A stretch of 64,000 bases of DNA, taken from Corella eumyota (Eukaryota; Chordata; Ascidiacea; Phlebobranchia; Corellidae). The DNA lies in contig OY720103.1 in assembly GCA_963082875.1 (NCBI GenBank), positions 5,642,001-5,706,000 of the forward strand. The letters run 5' to 3'. The stretch's first letter is position 1. Each line of letters opens with the position of its first letter. This document shows, in pieces, positions 12,901 through 25,764 of this stretch. The notes beneath the pieces were generated by a model. The model saw nothing but the letters and a program-made list of their open reading frames with translations, was not told the origin of the DNA and ran no database searches. Position numbers and translations under genes: made by a program.

Positions 12901-15900
12901 ATTCTAAAAGAATATCTATTCAACAAATTTTGCAGTTTATTTTGTACGTATTTTACGCACATACAAATCCCTTTGAATAAAAAATAAAAAAACTACAGTA
13001 CTCTTAATTTAAAAAAATCAAAAATTTTCCTCCAAAAATAATGATTTTTTTTAATTTAACTAGATAAGTATCATACAAAAATGCACATTTTTTTATTTAA
13101 ATATATATAAAACTGCAATACTTTAAATCTTAAAAATCAAATATAGTTTAAAATTTTTCCGAAAATTATGATATCCATAACCTAACTATGAACGATCACG
13201 TGTTATATCCCATATACCGGGTTGCGCAAAACCGCCCTAATGACAAAAATCGAGAAACTAATATAGCCGCGTAAAAGCGAAACGCTATCACCAATTCACA
13301 CAAACCTATAAGTTAATCATTTATTTTGGCTTTCGTAGAGGATTTTTTGTTTGCCTTTTTCAGTAAAAATGAAAAGAAATTTTCGATAAGTCGAAATTAA
13401 ACAAACAGCGGAATAGACGATGACGTAATAGCGCTTTGTTAAAATTTCTGCGTTAAGTTTAAGGGTATGTTACAACTATGGGCAAAAATCGAAATACAAT
13501 GACATGTTTTAAACTACGAAATTGGTTTTGCCGTTTTTCTCATTGTTTCAATGCATTTTTTAAAACCACACACAAAAAAATTTATAACCAAAAGTATTAA
13601 AAATACCCCAAAAAATTGCAAAATGACCAAAAACATTTAAGTTAACTTATTTTTAGGCTTTGCAGGACGCCTAGCTAAAACCCGGGACGCCTAACTAAAA
13701 CTCTACATAACCTAAGTGTTTTTGTAAAAAAACTAGTTAAAAAGTAACCCAAAAAATGGCAAATAGAACAAAAACACTTAAGTTAACTTATTCTTCAGAC
13801 TTTGCAGGCGCGCCTCGCTAGAAGCCTATGTTTAATGTTAATGTATGTATAACGTGATGTAATGTACACAATACAATATGTGTATGTATTTTAGGCGGGA
13901 ACAAATGCTGAGGGGGATATTTTTGAACAATAACGCCAAATTCAAAACCGGCATTTCAAGTTTTTGAGGCAAAAAATACAAATTTAGCATTTTCTAAACT
14001 TTCAAATGCATTCAACGGATATTCTGTTTTTTTATATTGACAAAACTATAGTATATATACGGTTAATAATATGAACCCGGTATAAAGTTGCGTATACATA
14101 TCTTAATGTTATGAGAATATTGCAACATACTTAATCAACTTATTACTTATTTTAGGCTTATATTAGATAAAAATTTTAAATTCATATTTAATTTGGTCGA
14201 CACTGTTAAAATATAATACATACAAGTTACTAAAATCAAAAGTTAATACTAACAAAAAAAATTCTTCTTTTTGTTAGCGGTAATTTTGTTAGCGGTAAAT
14301 TTATGTTTTTAAATTTGATTTGAGGAAAAAAACAGTGTGATACTAAAGGGGTTTAAACCAGCAACCTTTCGGCCTGGAATCCGGTGCAAATTTGACCAGA
14401 ATAACACACTAACAAATCTATTTTTTGTATGACTTATATTACACAATTTGCTTGGCAAAATTACAATGAACACAGCTTCTAGAACGTAACGTATTGGTTC
14501 GACCCCGCGTGAACGCAACAGTTAAGCCACGCCCACCACGAAAACAGAGGGCGTAGATTTACGATAACTAAATCATGTGAAGAGCGCCAGCTAATGGCCA
14601 ATACAAAATTGCTATAAAGAAGGTAAAAAATCTTATAAAAATCAGTGTCATATCAATTCGACAAAACTTATTATAACTTTTATATAATGTATATATACTA
14701 GTCAAAAGCCCCGCCCTATAGTCGGTATTTTAATTGTCGTAATATAGTCGCAACTCGCAACTAAGATTTTCCCGTAATAATTTATCCACAAACCACAATT
14801 TTATTTATTTTGCAGACCTATAAGTTGAACATACATATTAGGAGTCCACTAGGCTTTATTATGTATAGAATTGTATAACCTATATAATATTACAGAGCTT
14901 ATCCATTATTTAATTAAATATAAGAAAAAAATGAATTTGTGCAAATTATTAATTCTTACAACGACCAAAACGTTTTTTAAATAAACGATATTCTTCATAG
15001 TTTATCATAAAACAATATGCCTTCGTGAACAAACTTATTAAGTTTGTGTTCTTAATAAGAACACACATTTACCAATTTTATTTTTTTAGCCTTTTATTAG
15101 AAAAAAAAAATATCGAAAATCCCCAAAAAATATAAAAAATTATCAATTCTACTCAAAAGCTAACGACAAGAAAAAAATAAGCAAGCAAGCTATCTGCTCA
15201 ATTTAACAAAAATTATTCTCGAAACCCACTAGACACTTGTCCCAAGTACAACAGCGTGCCGTGTTGAGTGGTAGTCGAGTGCCGGTTGCTATAGCAACGA
15301 ACAAATCAGAGCACTGGCAGTATTTGTAGTTAGGATTTAAAAAGCATTTCAATTGTAAGGGCATCGTTATATAACTATGTTTTATATATTTATCTGACAG
15401 TCTTTTTATTTTTGTGTATTAGACATTTTTAAATATTAAAATAAGGGCTTAATTAATTGATTCCTAATCTATATCAAAAACTGAATTTTTTTTTGGAAAT
15501 ATCTCAAAGTAAATTATTTTTTAAGTATTACGCGTTTTAAAATATTAAAATGATAGCTAAATATTTAAAAAGCATTTATTAAAAGCATTTGTTTTCGAAA
15601 CTGGTTTAAATTAAATTGTTTATTTCCTAATTTATTCCAAAAACTAAAAAGCATTTTTTTCGTATTATAAAAACTGTATTATAACCCTTTTTAACCTTAA
15701 TTAAAGTTTACTGGTTTTTTGATAAGCATTAAAATAGTACCAACATGTTGGCATTCTTATACAACAACACATAATAAAGTAATTCTAAATTGTAAAATGT
15801 ACTGTAATTAAAAATACTCCGATTGCGTTACCACCCAAAAAAAGTTTAGTAAAAGTAAAACATTGTCAGGTTTTGAATGAAAGGACAGGCTGTGCTCGGT

Positions 15901-18755
15901 ACAAATTGCAGTTAGATTTGCTTTATAACAAACGCCAGAGTCCGCAAAAAAAGCTAACAACAATTAAGGCCTTAAAATTCAAACTCTTACAGTATGCGGC
16001 CATATACCGAACACCATTTGACCAACTGCACATTTTATAAAAACTTAGGTCAACACATTTAAAAAAATAAAAAGCATTTTTTAGAGTTTTTTTACACCTA
16101 AGCAGTAACTTGATACACAAAACAGGCATAATAAATTAAGATTGGCAAATTTTGGCGCTGAACTAACTCAAAAATCTTTATTAAAAAGCTAACCTGCTAA
16201 TGCCTTGATTCTCGAACGTTCGAATAACCTCGCGGAGCTGTTGTCCAGATCAGCTTCTTCATCCTCATACTCCGCTTTATCCCATCTTCTGTCGTGGTAT
16301 TCCTCCAAGGTGTAATTTAAATCTTCCTCATTACCGTTATCAATCAAAGGATGAGGCGAGGCACTGAAATATATTTTTTTTAATTTTAAAATAACTTTTT
16401 TCTTGATTTAGTTTTGAATTTTTAGGCATTTCAAAGTTGATAAAATTGGTATCTTTACAATTTTAGTTATTAAAAAGATGTCAAAACACAAATTACAAAA
16501 AAATATCAAATAATTTAAAAACATTAAAAAAATAAACAAAAGGTTTATTTAAGTTTTGGGTATTTAAAAAAGCTAAAAAAACACGTAAAAAAATTCAACA
16601 AAAAAATAAGTAAATGATACACAGCATAAAAAATATGGTCAGTTTTTAAATTAAACTTCCAAATTTCAATCATTAAAAAAATGCAATAAAAAATTCTGCA
16701 TTATTAAAATAAAAAAATTCTTACACGTGAGCTGCAGCGTTTATCTCAAACTTGGCGTTGCTCTGAATTTCTCCAGACATAGTGACAATATTGCCCTCGT
16801 GATCTCTGACTACGGTATTTTCCTTTGCAGACGCTGCACTGGCGTTATCTAGTTGGCCTTCCTCAGAAATTGATTTCTTGTCGAAACCCTAAACGTTGTA
16901 AAAAGTTAAAAGCCATTTAAAAATGTAAAACGCTATTAATTTCAATATTTGTACCGATTGCAATGAATTAAAGGCGTGTAGTTCTTAAAAAGAATGTTAA
17001 AGTGTCGTTAGGATGATATTTTACCCATTTTTTTATTGTTTATGTTTTAAATGTTAGAATTATTTATTTATGTGATTGGTAGTAAAATTAGTCAGATATT
17101 TTTTTTTTTAATAAAACAATTTTTGGTAATTTTTTTAGTTTTCTAGAAAAGTTTACCCTCTTATTAACCCCCAAAAAGAAACCCACCTTAAACTAGACTA
17201 CTAAACCCAATTGCCAAATAACGCTTTTTTATTTTTTTACAAACAAACTTAAAGTTAGAACATATTAAAATGCTTTAAACCAACATTTATCACCACAGTA
17301 TATAAACATTATAATACATACTTGAATTAAACACAAAATTTATTTTTAAAATTAAAAAAAATTTAACAAATTAAAAAAAACTAAAATATATATTACTATA
17401 CCTCAGTTCCAAATTGCGACGTTAGGTTAGCGGTAAAGTATTTAGTTGACTGCTTCTGTCGAATTTGTGAGCCTACGACTTGATGTGAAACAGATTTAGT
17501 ATTGGTCGTGGTTTGGTATTTACGAACCGAGCTCTGGCTTTCAATTAAGTAGTTACGCGTTAGTTCGACCTGGAAAAATACCCGTGAAGATAAGAAGCTT
17601 TGAACTAATGACTAACATACAAAAATATATATGTGTTTATAAATTCTATATATAATAAAGCTTAGTGCACGAAAATATATTCAATTTATACTACTTTAAA
17701 ATACAATAAACTGCCGTTTGTGGTCCGCAGTAATTATTGCACGAAAATATTAGTTGAAAGTTGCGAACATACTGCGACAATTAAAATGCCAACCGCAGGG
17801 GGGGCAATGGACAATTTTTTTTAAGAACCGTTAAGTACATATGATCCTATATTTATAAAACAAGATATAAAATGGTCAATTTAGAAGGCTTACCGTCTGA
17901 TGGTTTGGGGTAAGATTAGGAGCCTTCTGTTCGTTTAAATTAAACAAGGGCCTAATGTTACCATCTTTGTCTACGCCAGCACTTAAATCACTGTCCTACA
18001 TAAAAAATATAAAAAAATTTAACTTCATTTTGTTTAAATGTTTAAATGTTAAATTTATATAACTTTCCGCGTAATAAAAGGTATTAGTTATTTTAAATAG
18101 TGTGAATGCTTTTAATTATGCAATCTTTTATAGGCGATAAAAATGTTTAAAAAAATACATTATGAATACTACTTTATAAAGGTTAGCTTTTGTATTATTT
18201 GTATGATTGCCTAACTAAGTTAATTGTTATTAATATTTAAACAAATACAGTTATTATTAAAGAGTAATCCTACTATACCATATAAAACATCATAAAGTTC
18301 AATACAAAAATACAAGTTGTACAACAATTATATAACACTTTAATTTAAAATGTATGTATAGCCCATACAACATAAAAAGCTTGCAATTTTTTAAAACTTT
18401 ATATTATTAAAAAATGTTATACAATATGTATTATAATATCCTTAGTTATATGTTTACAGTACAGCGGCATTACCAATATTATTATAACACCATTAGGCGT
18501 TGGATTTAATAAAATCGTACTGTATATAAAGGCAACTAATTTCAATTAGTCGATATTACAAAACGCCGATAAGTTACATGGCTTAGTACTTCAAATAAAA
18601 ACAACGAAAAAGGGTCGCGGAGGTTCGTTTGGTAATACTAATAACAACGTCTGTCTGCGCGCCCATTGACACTGTATTAAAAAATCGATGAATGCTGTAG
18701 CGAAGGGGGTTGGATCGGCTTCTGTTACCAAATATTTTCGCAAACTAATACACAT
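962..18755 (-). CDS. SPTBN-like: beta-spectrin, N-terminal half (gene runs off the left edge)
   Basis: Membrane-skeleton protein that pairs with alpha-spectrin and binds actin through two N-terminal calponin-homology domains. Coding exons in order: 18755-18729 (tentative), 17995-17894, 17569-17402, 16888-16725, 16363-16194, 5211-5060, 4726-4553, 3804-3632, 3192-3077, 2651-2539, 2384-2255, 1917-1742, 1120-962. Every junction is GT-AG and keeps phase, giving about 608 residues here. The spectrin signature [13 protein letters not shown] ends exon 16363-16194. CH1 includes [20 protein letters not shown], and CH2 includes [19 protein letters not shown] and [18 protein letters not shown]. The last three exons begin the spectrin repeats ([11 protein letters not shown] at the edge). 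About 165 residues precede the part alignable to vertebrate N-termini; they look unstructured and Ser/Thr/Gln-rich. The first exon (ATG at 18755, nine codons) is the weak point: its phase fits, but its donor is mediocre. The remaining spectrin repeats must lie to the left of the window. Confidence 0.93.
1230..1500 (-). mobile_element. tRNA-derived SINE, family 1 (diverged)
   Basis: Minus-strand copy in a beta-spectrin intron. AAAGGCCAACTTTATGACC tail and GTGGGGATCAAACCAATGACC B-box region are visible. Confidence 0.6.
3840..3985 (+). mobile_element. SINE family 2 copy
   Basis: CCGGTAGTGTGGTAAACC head, AGTTTAAGCCACACC, and CATCACAACAGCACACCC tail. It lies in a beta-spectrin intron. A related copy is at 5405-5565. 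Confidence 0.65.
5405..5565 (+). mobile_element. SINE family 2 copy
   Basis: GGTAGTGTGAAATAGCGG head with CACCCTTATGCCCTGCG and TAGCTTAAACACGTCAC blocks. It lies in a beta-spectrin intron just upstream of exon 5211-5060. Confidence 0.65.
6010..6275 (-). mobile_element. tRNA-derived SINE, family 1 (diverged)
   Basis: Minus-strand copy in the beta-spectrin intron between 7897 and 5212. Tail AAAAGGCCGGCC and head GGCAATCGAAGGACCTCATG identify it. Confidence 0.6.
7385..7590. mobile_element. fold-back MITE-like element, ACCGAAAA family
   Basis: The left end (ATTTAACCGAAAATCATATA) is complementary to the right end (GGTTTTCGGTTATATGG), and both halves have inner arms reading ACGA(C/A)ATTTTAC. About 205 bp, non-coding, in a beta-spectrin intron. 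Confidence 0.75.
7898..8102 (-). CDS. SPTBN-like: alternative first coding exon of beta-spectrin
   Basis: The exon begins with an ATG at 8102 and encodes 68 residues plus one base ([12 protein letters not shown]... to ...DGRIRQLQ), then a donor at 7897. It ends in phase 1, exactly like exon 16363-16194, and both can join exon 5211-5060 to make a GAT codon and read [11 protein letters not shown]. It lies inside the roughly 11 kb intron between those exons. It is therefore best read as an internal first exon giving a short isoform without the long N-terminal extension and without the [15 protein letters not shown] helix. The segment is Ser-rich with basic patches ([14 protein letters not shown]) that look phosphorylatable. 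An intron of about 2.7 kb follows it. Splice phase and position are seen directly; alternative promoter use is inferred. Confidence 0.75.
13600..13823 (+). repeat. imperfect tandem repeat, period about 141 bp
   Basis: The 80 bp block around AAGTTAACTTATT and CTTTGCAGG recurs 141-142 bp later. GGACGCCTA(G/A)CTAAAA is also doubled inside it. Confidence 0.7.
14690..14865 (+). repeat. dispersed repeat family 3
   Basis: Core TTTTAATTGTCGTAATATAG, then GCAACTCGCAACTAA, an ACCACAA block and CAGACCTATAAGTTGAACAT. Other plus copies: 1985-2130, 8565-8715, 19205-19350, 42185-42340, 50250-50355, 59695-59815, and a fragment at 27215-27330. Reverse copies: 17655-17805, 20810-20905, 47040-47175. About 160 bp, with no visible coding or terminal inverted repeat. 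Class unknown. Confidence 0.75.
15285..15298. promoter_or_regulatory. perfect X-box-like palindrome
   Basis: GTTGCTATAGCAAC is a perfect 14 bp palindrome matching the RFX X-box consensus. It sits in the first large intron of beta-spectrin, about 900 bp past exon 16363-16194. Confidence 0.45.
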
Positions 18756-21700
18756 GGAGCGAGTTAAGTGTTTGATACTCGAGAAGTTGGAGCAGTTGTG
18801 TGTTTTATTCTGACAATTCAACTGAAATCAAGCGAAACACCAAATTTCGAACGCTCTAATGAAATTTACATATTTTTTTTCGTGAACGAAACTTTATCAA
18901 AAAGACTAATTTTTTATGTCGACATATATATATATATATTTTTATGTTTTGTTCATTAATTTGAACACCACTTTCCAACTACAATTTTCAGAAAGGCGTT
19001 AGAATAATCACTTTGCCGAAACGTGCAAACTACTTTACATACATTAAACAGTTACCGCCTTTTTTAACAGTTTAATTTATGCGAATCACAAAAGCGTAAA
19101 CTGTGTTAAAATTAACACCAGTAAAACAGCCAAGTCTAAATTACCAACCATATCGAATTAGGTTTAAAATCGAAAAATATTTCGAAATATTTATTTTTCA
19201 CTAGCGCTACTAGTCAATAGCCAACCCTACAATCAGAACTTTAATTTTCGTAATATGGCCACAACTCTTAAATAATATTTGCCCGTGATGATTAACCCAA
19301 GCACCACAAACTGAAGTTTTAACATTTTTTTAGGCCTATAAATTGATCATAAATAAACACATAAAACACTTCATTAAAATCTGATTTTTTTTTATATATT
19401 ATTTACTACTATTGCGGTTATTCGCTAAATTGTAGCAGTTGTTTCGATTTTTGCGACCAAATAACTCAGACTATTCCCAATAGAGTTAGCACAATACAAA
19501 ATTCCGAATCGATAAGAGAATTACTATTATGAACTAAATAGAACAATAGAGTTATGTATGTCAAATAAACGAACAAATTGCCGAAAACGACTTAATGTTA
19601 GGCTAGTTTAGAAAACAATACTGTGAAAATTAACAACATTTTTAATAGATAATTTACTTTAAAATTTGGTATATATATTTTTTATAATTAAAAAAGTTAA
19701 ATTTAATCTTGTGAAAAAAAAAAATTAAAGATCGTTATTAAATCGTTTTTAAATATATTCAAAATTTTAAAGCCAAGTTCGTAAAACGTAAATAAATCAA
19801 CAGGCTATTATAAAGCGCCCAATACGTAATATAGAATGACGCAATACATAAAGAGATAAATATATTTATAAACCTCACTGACCTTGAGTTCTACCTTTTA
19901 AGTAGGGCACGTACATTATTGATTACTACATACTTTTGAGCGAGCGAGTATACAGGCTTCTATAGGACACGAAATAAAATTTTAATACATTATTTATGCG
20001 CTGCTGAATGTGGCTTGAAAGGGCTTGTACTGTAATATTATATGTATTTGAAATCTCTATGCAAGGCCAATATCAAGTTTTCCAAACCCTGTTTTCAGTA
20101 TAGTGTGTATTGTATTCAAATTTTTTTTAACAAATTTATTATTTTTGATGCTTTAACAATACTGTTTAAAATATCAAATAATGTTTAAAAAATACAATAA
20201 CATTTACTTTTTCACCCAAAACCACCCCCCAAAAAAACATTTTTTTTGAATAAAATTTTTAAATTTAAAACTAAAAAATTTTTGGACCAGACTTAACATA
20301 AAAATGTGCTGTTAATCCTATGAACAACTTAGTTAGGTATTACTGACCATAAATATTATATAAATTACTAATGGTACAGAATGGTACCAATGTAGGCAAA
20401 ATAAACAATAAAAAACGAATTGTTAAAATAACTTTTAAGCTATATAAGCTATGTAAACAAAAAATAAAAAAAGCTCAAGAAAATATTTTAAATTTTTTTT
20501 CTTTATTGACCCCACGTTTCAGTAGTAAAAATTTGTTTAAACAGTTATTAAAATTCCATTAAATTTTTAAGCCAATGATTTACATATTTTTAATGGCAAA
20601 TTTGATAAAAATTACACTATTTATATATAATAAATTTAAAATAAAATGCTGACTAAATACTAAAGCATAAGCAATCATTTATTATTAAAATTTGGTGTAA
20701 TGCTAACTCAGAAAATAAAATAATACAAAACCTTTATAAGAAAACTGTGTTAAAAATGATTTAAAAAGTATAAATATGTATAAAAGATAAGTAAACAATA
20801 AAAATGTATGTATATATGTGTAATATATGCATTAAGGGCAAATATTAGTTGTGAGTTGCGATCATATAATTTTTCATATTATGACAATTAAAATATCGAT
20901 TTGAAAAATTTTGTAAAATGTCAGAATTTTTTTGTTAAACTAATTCTTTTACATTTACTTTTATTCGCTCTGCTATTATTAATCTTTTTCAGCGGGATAT
21001 ATATGGCAAACCAAATCAACGACTTATTATTTCCGCTATTTTGAAATTAAAATTAATGAGTCAAAGCTATACATGGTCATAAAGGAAATCGTAGAAAATT
21101 TGTGTTTGTAATCACGCTCACCCAAGCATGGTGCTTTTTATGGTTTATAGACTTGATAACTAAGAAGCAAATAAAATTTTACAGTTTTATGTTTTACTAA
21201 AAAGTTGAAAATAAGCCATAAAAAATGTTATTCTTTGTTGAAATTGTTTTTTTAAAGCTTAGTAAGCCTATATACCCAAAAAAATAAAAATAGAAAAATG
21301 ACCAAACTGTATATACTATTAAGACTACATTTTTTCGTTCCATATTTTTTTGTGATAAATTTAAATACAAAAATGACCATATTGCATAAATTACCTTACA
21401 CTATTGTCTTAGGCAATTTATAAAAAATACCTTAAATGGAAAATTAAAAATAGGCCTTATATACATTTTTGGCAGCAAAATTTTTGATAATAGTTTTTAT
21501 AAATTTATAAAGGAAAATTATTAAATGACAAGACTATTAAACAAAAAAGACTAAAAATCTGTACAAATACAAGTTGTGTATTAACAAATATATCTTCCCT
21601 ACTGTGTAAATGTACTTAGGCTAATAAACAAATATTGCATTATATTCCTATTTGCTCTGTATCAAGTCTGATCAAACAAACGCCTATGAAGATTGTTTAA

Positions 21701-24009
21701 CAAATAAATAATAAAAATCAAAACAAAAGATTGAGATTGAATTTAAAGATATAATTTTTATTATGTTAGTTTTAAAAACCTTTTTTTGCTTTGATTAATA
21801 ATTCAAATCCAAATTGTTATATGTGATTTTTACTGAAATACAACACCAAACATCTATTAGCGGTACTACACTGCATATCAGGTAAGGTTATTTGTAACGC
21901 TGCTACAACATATATTAAAATGTATTTATATATATATAAGGTAACTGCATAGGTGCACACCATAGCAATAAAAATGTAAACAAATTTACAAACATCTGTT
22001 AATTTATAGGGTTGAAAAAAGGGTCATAATAAGCCCTTACCCCCTTTTTTGCTGGATGTAATGGCATACGTTTATCAAAAATTAACACATTAATGTATAT
22101 TATAGATATTTTTAATGACATAAAGCTCTGTGTAGAAAATTAAAGCCTTGAAGCTCTCTTTTATTTATTTTTTTTTTAATTAACCCTTTACTAACCCTCT
22201 AACTAAATATCAAAATTTAGCAAAATTAAATAAAAGTAATTTTGTCAATTATAAATCTGTTTGCTATTGTGGCGTGCATATATGCAGATTACCCACACTC
22301 ACACATATGTATTGACATTAAATGCTATTACCGTTACCATGTTTACTAATGAATATCACTAAAGCAATCAATTACTTACAAACTGTTCCATAGTACAGTA
22401 AAACAGTACAAATTATCCAAATGTAGCTACTGACAGAATAATATACAATAAATAATGTTATCACAAAATTAAAATTAAAAATTTAAAAATTTTTGTTAAA
22501 TGAAATACAGATATTATTTTTTTAATTTTTATTATATAAACATAACTATGTAGTCTACCTTGTTTTACGTTGTATTTGAATAGAAATTTAAATCCGTTTG
22601 TACAGCTTAACATAAAGTCAAATTTGTTTTAAAATCTGCATAAAAAAATTGATTTTTATCGTCCGTCTATTGCAAATCTTTTAAATTTTACAAAAAACTG
22701 TTTAATAATTTATGATATAATATACTTGACTAATAAACCATGCTATAATACAGTCATAAATTAACAAAACAACGCGATTGTCTTTCTATTTTATTATTTA
22801 TATCATTTTGTTTTGGATTTTTTAAATTTGCAAAAACTTAATCCGGTTTAATTAAATCTTTACTCTGCTGATATTATATTAACCTGTTTATAATTACATT
22901 TTTTAAAACCCTACCCTTTCTAAATTTTTAATACTAATTTGTCACACAATTACTAAAAAACAAACGCGCTTAACATTTTTAAAAGCTGAAAGTTGCGCAT
23001 TAAAGCGAAATAAACGCGTGCCAAAATAAAAATCGATCGCAGATTTTTAAAAAGTGTTGTCATTCAATAAAACAACGAGTGTTGCCAAATAAATATTTCT
23101 AAATCTTGACAATTATCCAAAAATTTGAAATAAAATAAATATTTTATAAAACGCTTAAACCTTACAATATTACATGTAAATTAAAAAAAAATTATAAATT
23201 TAGCACCCAAAGTAATAAAAAAACGTTAAGCTAACGATATATCGATAAAAGTTATTGTTAAATTAATGAATATCTTGTTGGGGAAAACCCGTATAGGTGT
23301 TTTTTATTTTGGCACGCTTTTTAAACATGTGATTCATCACGAAACAAGACAAAAAACTTCAGTTCGTGATAATTTTGGGTCAGTGCGTTCAAAAAACATA
23401 TCATACAAATTAATGATGGCCAATGTTGTTTTACGTGAAAATTTTTAATCATATTTAGTACATAAGGGTTGCTACGTGTACGTCTGGTTGTTTTACGAAA
23501 ACAATAATTGTGTTAATTTACTGCCCGGAAACAGCAAAATCAGAGGTCTAGACAACAATACTGTGTCTGTAATTTAAAGTGGTCGAGAGTAGAGACCAAC
23601 TGGCCAAATAAAAAAAAACTTTCCAACGGTGTTTAGCGGGCTGTATCAAGAAAAGGGTGTTAATATAAAACATGATTTTTTTCTAGTGATAAGAGCAATT
23701 AAAAAGCTGTTAGCGCCTAAAAAAATGTAAAAGCTACCAATTTGCCAGAGAAAAAGGTTACGTGTTGAAAAGGTTTGGCTTAAAACTACCACATTACAGC
23801 AGTGCTTTTTGTTAAAAGCAATTGGTGCACCATAATTTAACATAAAAACAATATTTTAGTTTATAAAAATTCTTTTAAAAATTTAATAGTTGTCAAAGCA
23901 ACAACAATTTTATATAAACTTATTTAGCAAATAGAACCACTAAGTATACTTGATTTTCTATAAACCCAGGGTAACCTAAACTTTTTTAACCGCTAGATAT
24001 TAGGTAAAA
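18756..24009. other. intergenic region between beta-spectrin and PPAT
   Basis: These 5.3 kb separate two divergently transcribed genes. I see no supported exon, RNA gene or intact mobile element. Copies of the third dispersed repeat family lie at 19205-19350 and 20810-20905. The rest is AT-rich low-complexity sequence. Promoters of both genes should lie here, but no core motif is convincing. Confidence 0.7.
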
Positions 24010-25542
24010 ATGACAACATGTTATGACAATGATGATGGTAAAATGCACGACGAATGTGGCGTTTTTGCTTGTGTAGCAACTGGAGAATGGCCAACTGAAT
24101 TGGACATTGCCAACATCATTTCACTGGGGCTCGTTGGGCTGCAGCATCGTGGACAAGAGAGTGCTGGAATCGTAACATGTGCCAGCAAGGGGAATTTCAA
24201 AACACACAAAGGCATGGGACTGGTCAGTTCGGTATTTAATCCACACGTTCTGACACAGTTGTCTGGTAACATAGGAATCGGACACACTCGGTATTCAACA
24301 CATGGTTCATCAGATTTATCACATTGCCAGCCGTTCGTGGTCGATACGCAATATGGTAAAATAGCAGTTGCACATAATGGAGAACTGGTTAATAAAAAAT
24401 CTCTGCGCCAAGATATCCTAAACAGAGGAGTGGGTCTGTCAAGCGGATCTGACAGTGAGTTAATTACCCAGCTGTTATGCCTGCCCCTCGAAGAAGGTGA
24501 ATGCTGTGGACCAGATTGGAAAGGAAGGTTAAAAAATCTGATGAAGCGAACTCCTTCCGCTTATTCTCTGGTTCTGTTGCATGGCGATGCTGTGTATGCT
24601 GCTAAAGATCCGTATGGTAACCGTCCACTTTGCATCGGAAAACTTGTTACAAATAAGATATCAGATAATGAGAACGATGAAGTCATGACCGAAGGTTGGG
24701 TGGTTTCATCGGAGTCATGTGTTTTTCAGTCCATGGGAGCCGAGTTGGTTCGAGAAGTAAATCCGGGTGAGATAGTAAGAGTTGACAAGAACGGAGTAAC
24801 ATCTCTTTTAACTGCGCCAAGACCAGGTGGCGGGCCAGCAGCTTTCTGTGTTTTTGAATACGTATATTTTTCACGTCCTGACTCTATTGTTGAAGGCCAG
24901 ATGGTGCACAGCGTTCGTAAAAGATGTGGCATGCAGTTAGCCATCGAAGCACCGGTTGTCGCTGACTTGATTAGCACTGTCCCTGAAAGTGCAACACCAG
25001 CAGCATTTGGATTTTCCAAAGCCTCCGGTATCCCTTACGACGAAGTTCTCGCCAAGAACCGTTACATTGGTCGCACGTTTATTCAGCCAAGCACCCGACT
25101 TCGAAAACTGGCGGTTGCTAAAAAGTTTGGTGTCCTCAAAGAGAATGTGGCAGGAAAGAAAATTGTTGTCGTCGACGATTCAATCGTCCGTGGAAACACA
25201 ATGAGCTCCATCATAAAGATGTTGAGGGAAGGAGGTGCTATAGAAGTCCATGTCCGAATTGCATCTCCTCCTGTTAAAAATCCATGCTACATGGGCATCA
25301 ATATACCCACTAAAACCGAATTACTTGCCAACAAAATGGACCCCGAAGAAACCAGACGCTTTCTTGGGGCCGACTCCTTGGCTTATCTATCCGTCGATGG
25401 ACTTTTAAAGTCGATACAAATGGGCAGAAAATCCACTTTTCCAATCAAAGACAAAGCAGAGGAATCTGATGAAGAAATTGTTAACACTGGACACTGTGTA
25501 GGTTGCTTGACAGGGAATTACCCAGTTGCTTTGGATTGGTAG
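24010..25542 (+). CDS. PPAT: amidophosphoribosyltransferase (glutamine PRPP amidotransferase), intronless
   Basis: Catalyses the committed step of purine synthesis in the cytosol: glutamine plus PRPP gives 5-phosphoribosylamine. The 510 residues match the vertebrate enzyme in length (human 517). A 15-residue propeptide precedes Cys16 (ECGVFAC), the N-terminal nucleophile exposed by processing. The glutaminase half has GHTRYSTHG (91-99) and AHNGELVN (121-128). The phosphoribosyltransferase half has the PRPP loop [12 protein letters not shown] (386-397). Four cysteines at 280, 426, 496 and 499 ([21 protein letters not shown]) are placed as the family's 4Fe-4S ligands, so this is the iron-sulfur type. 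It occupies one uninterrupted exon in a region where most genes are split. The start is the first ATG, after TAGGTAAAA. A possible polyadenylation signal AATAAA is at 25765. Confidence 0.98.
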   Translation: MTTCYDNDDGKMHDECGVFACVATGEWPTELDIANIISLGLVGLQHRGQESAGIVTCASKGNFKTHKGMGLVSSVFNPHVLTQLSGNIGIGHTRYSTHGSSDLSHCQPFVVDTQYGKIAVAHNGELVNKKSLRQDILNRGVGLSSGSDSELITQLLCLPLEEGECCGPDWKGRLKNLMKRTPSAYSLVLLHGDAVYAAKDPYGNRPLCIGKLVTNKISDNENDEVMTEGWVVSSESCVFQSMGAELVREVNPGEIVRVDKNGVTSLLTAPRPGGGPAAFCVFEYVYFSRPDSIVEGQMVHSVRKRCGMQLAIEAPVVADLISTVPESATPAAFGFSKASGIPYDEVLAKNRYIGRTFIQPSTRLRKLAVAKKFGVLKENVAGKKIVVVDDSIVRGNTMSSIIKMLREGGAIEVHVRIASPPVKNPCYMGINIPTKTELLANKMDPEETRRFLGADSLAYLSVDGLLKSIQMGRKSTFPIKDKAEESDEEIVNTGHCVGCLTGNYPVALDW

Positions 25543-25764
25543 TTGCACAATTGCTCGCAGTTATTTTCCTTTGAACACTGTTATTAAGTTCTGTATATAA
25601 TAATTATGTAAACACTATTGCAATTGAAGAAGAGCTTGAAGAATTGTGTATATTTATTTAGCATAAATGTAAAAAAAATTGTTGAAATATTTGTGATCAA
25701 GTGATACCACAGTGCTTTATAACAATACACAAACAACCATGAGTTGAAAAAACATTTAAATTTA

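Larger units (their letters stand above)
8103..16193 (-). other. upstream part of the large beta-spectrin intron
   Basis: I find no exon in this stretch. It holds repeat copies (8565-8715, 11340-11525, 14690-14865), an imperfect tandem repeat (13600-13823), three TGACGTCA palindromes (10463, 10689, 11966) and a perfect X-box-like palindrome at 15285. The GC-richer patches at 10440-10740 and 15220-15360 could be regulatory. The open frames here are short, lack splice context and resemble no protein I know. Confidence 0.7.

Noticed and set aside
18591-18821. 76-residue minus-strand frame as the spectrin first exon
   Set aside because: It starts at a non-ATG codon and has no donor in its full length; only a nine-codon ATG segment inside it splices in the right phase.
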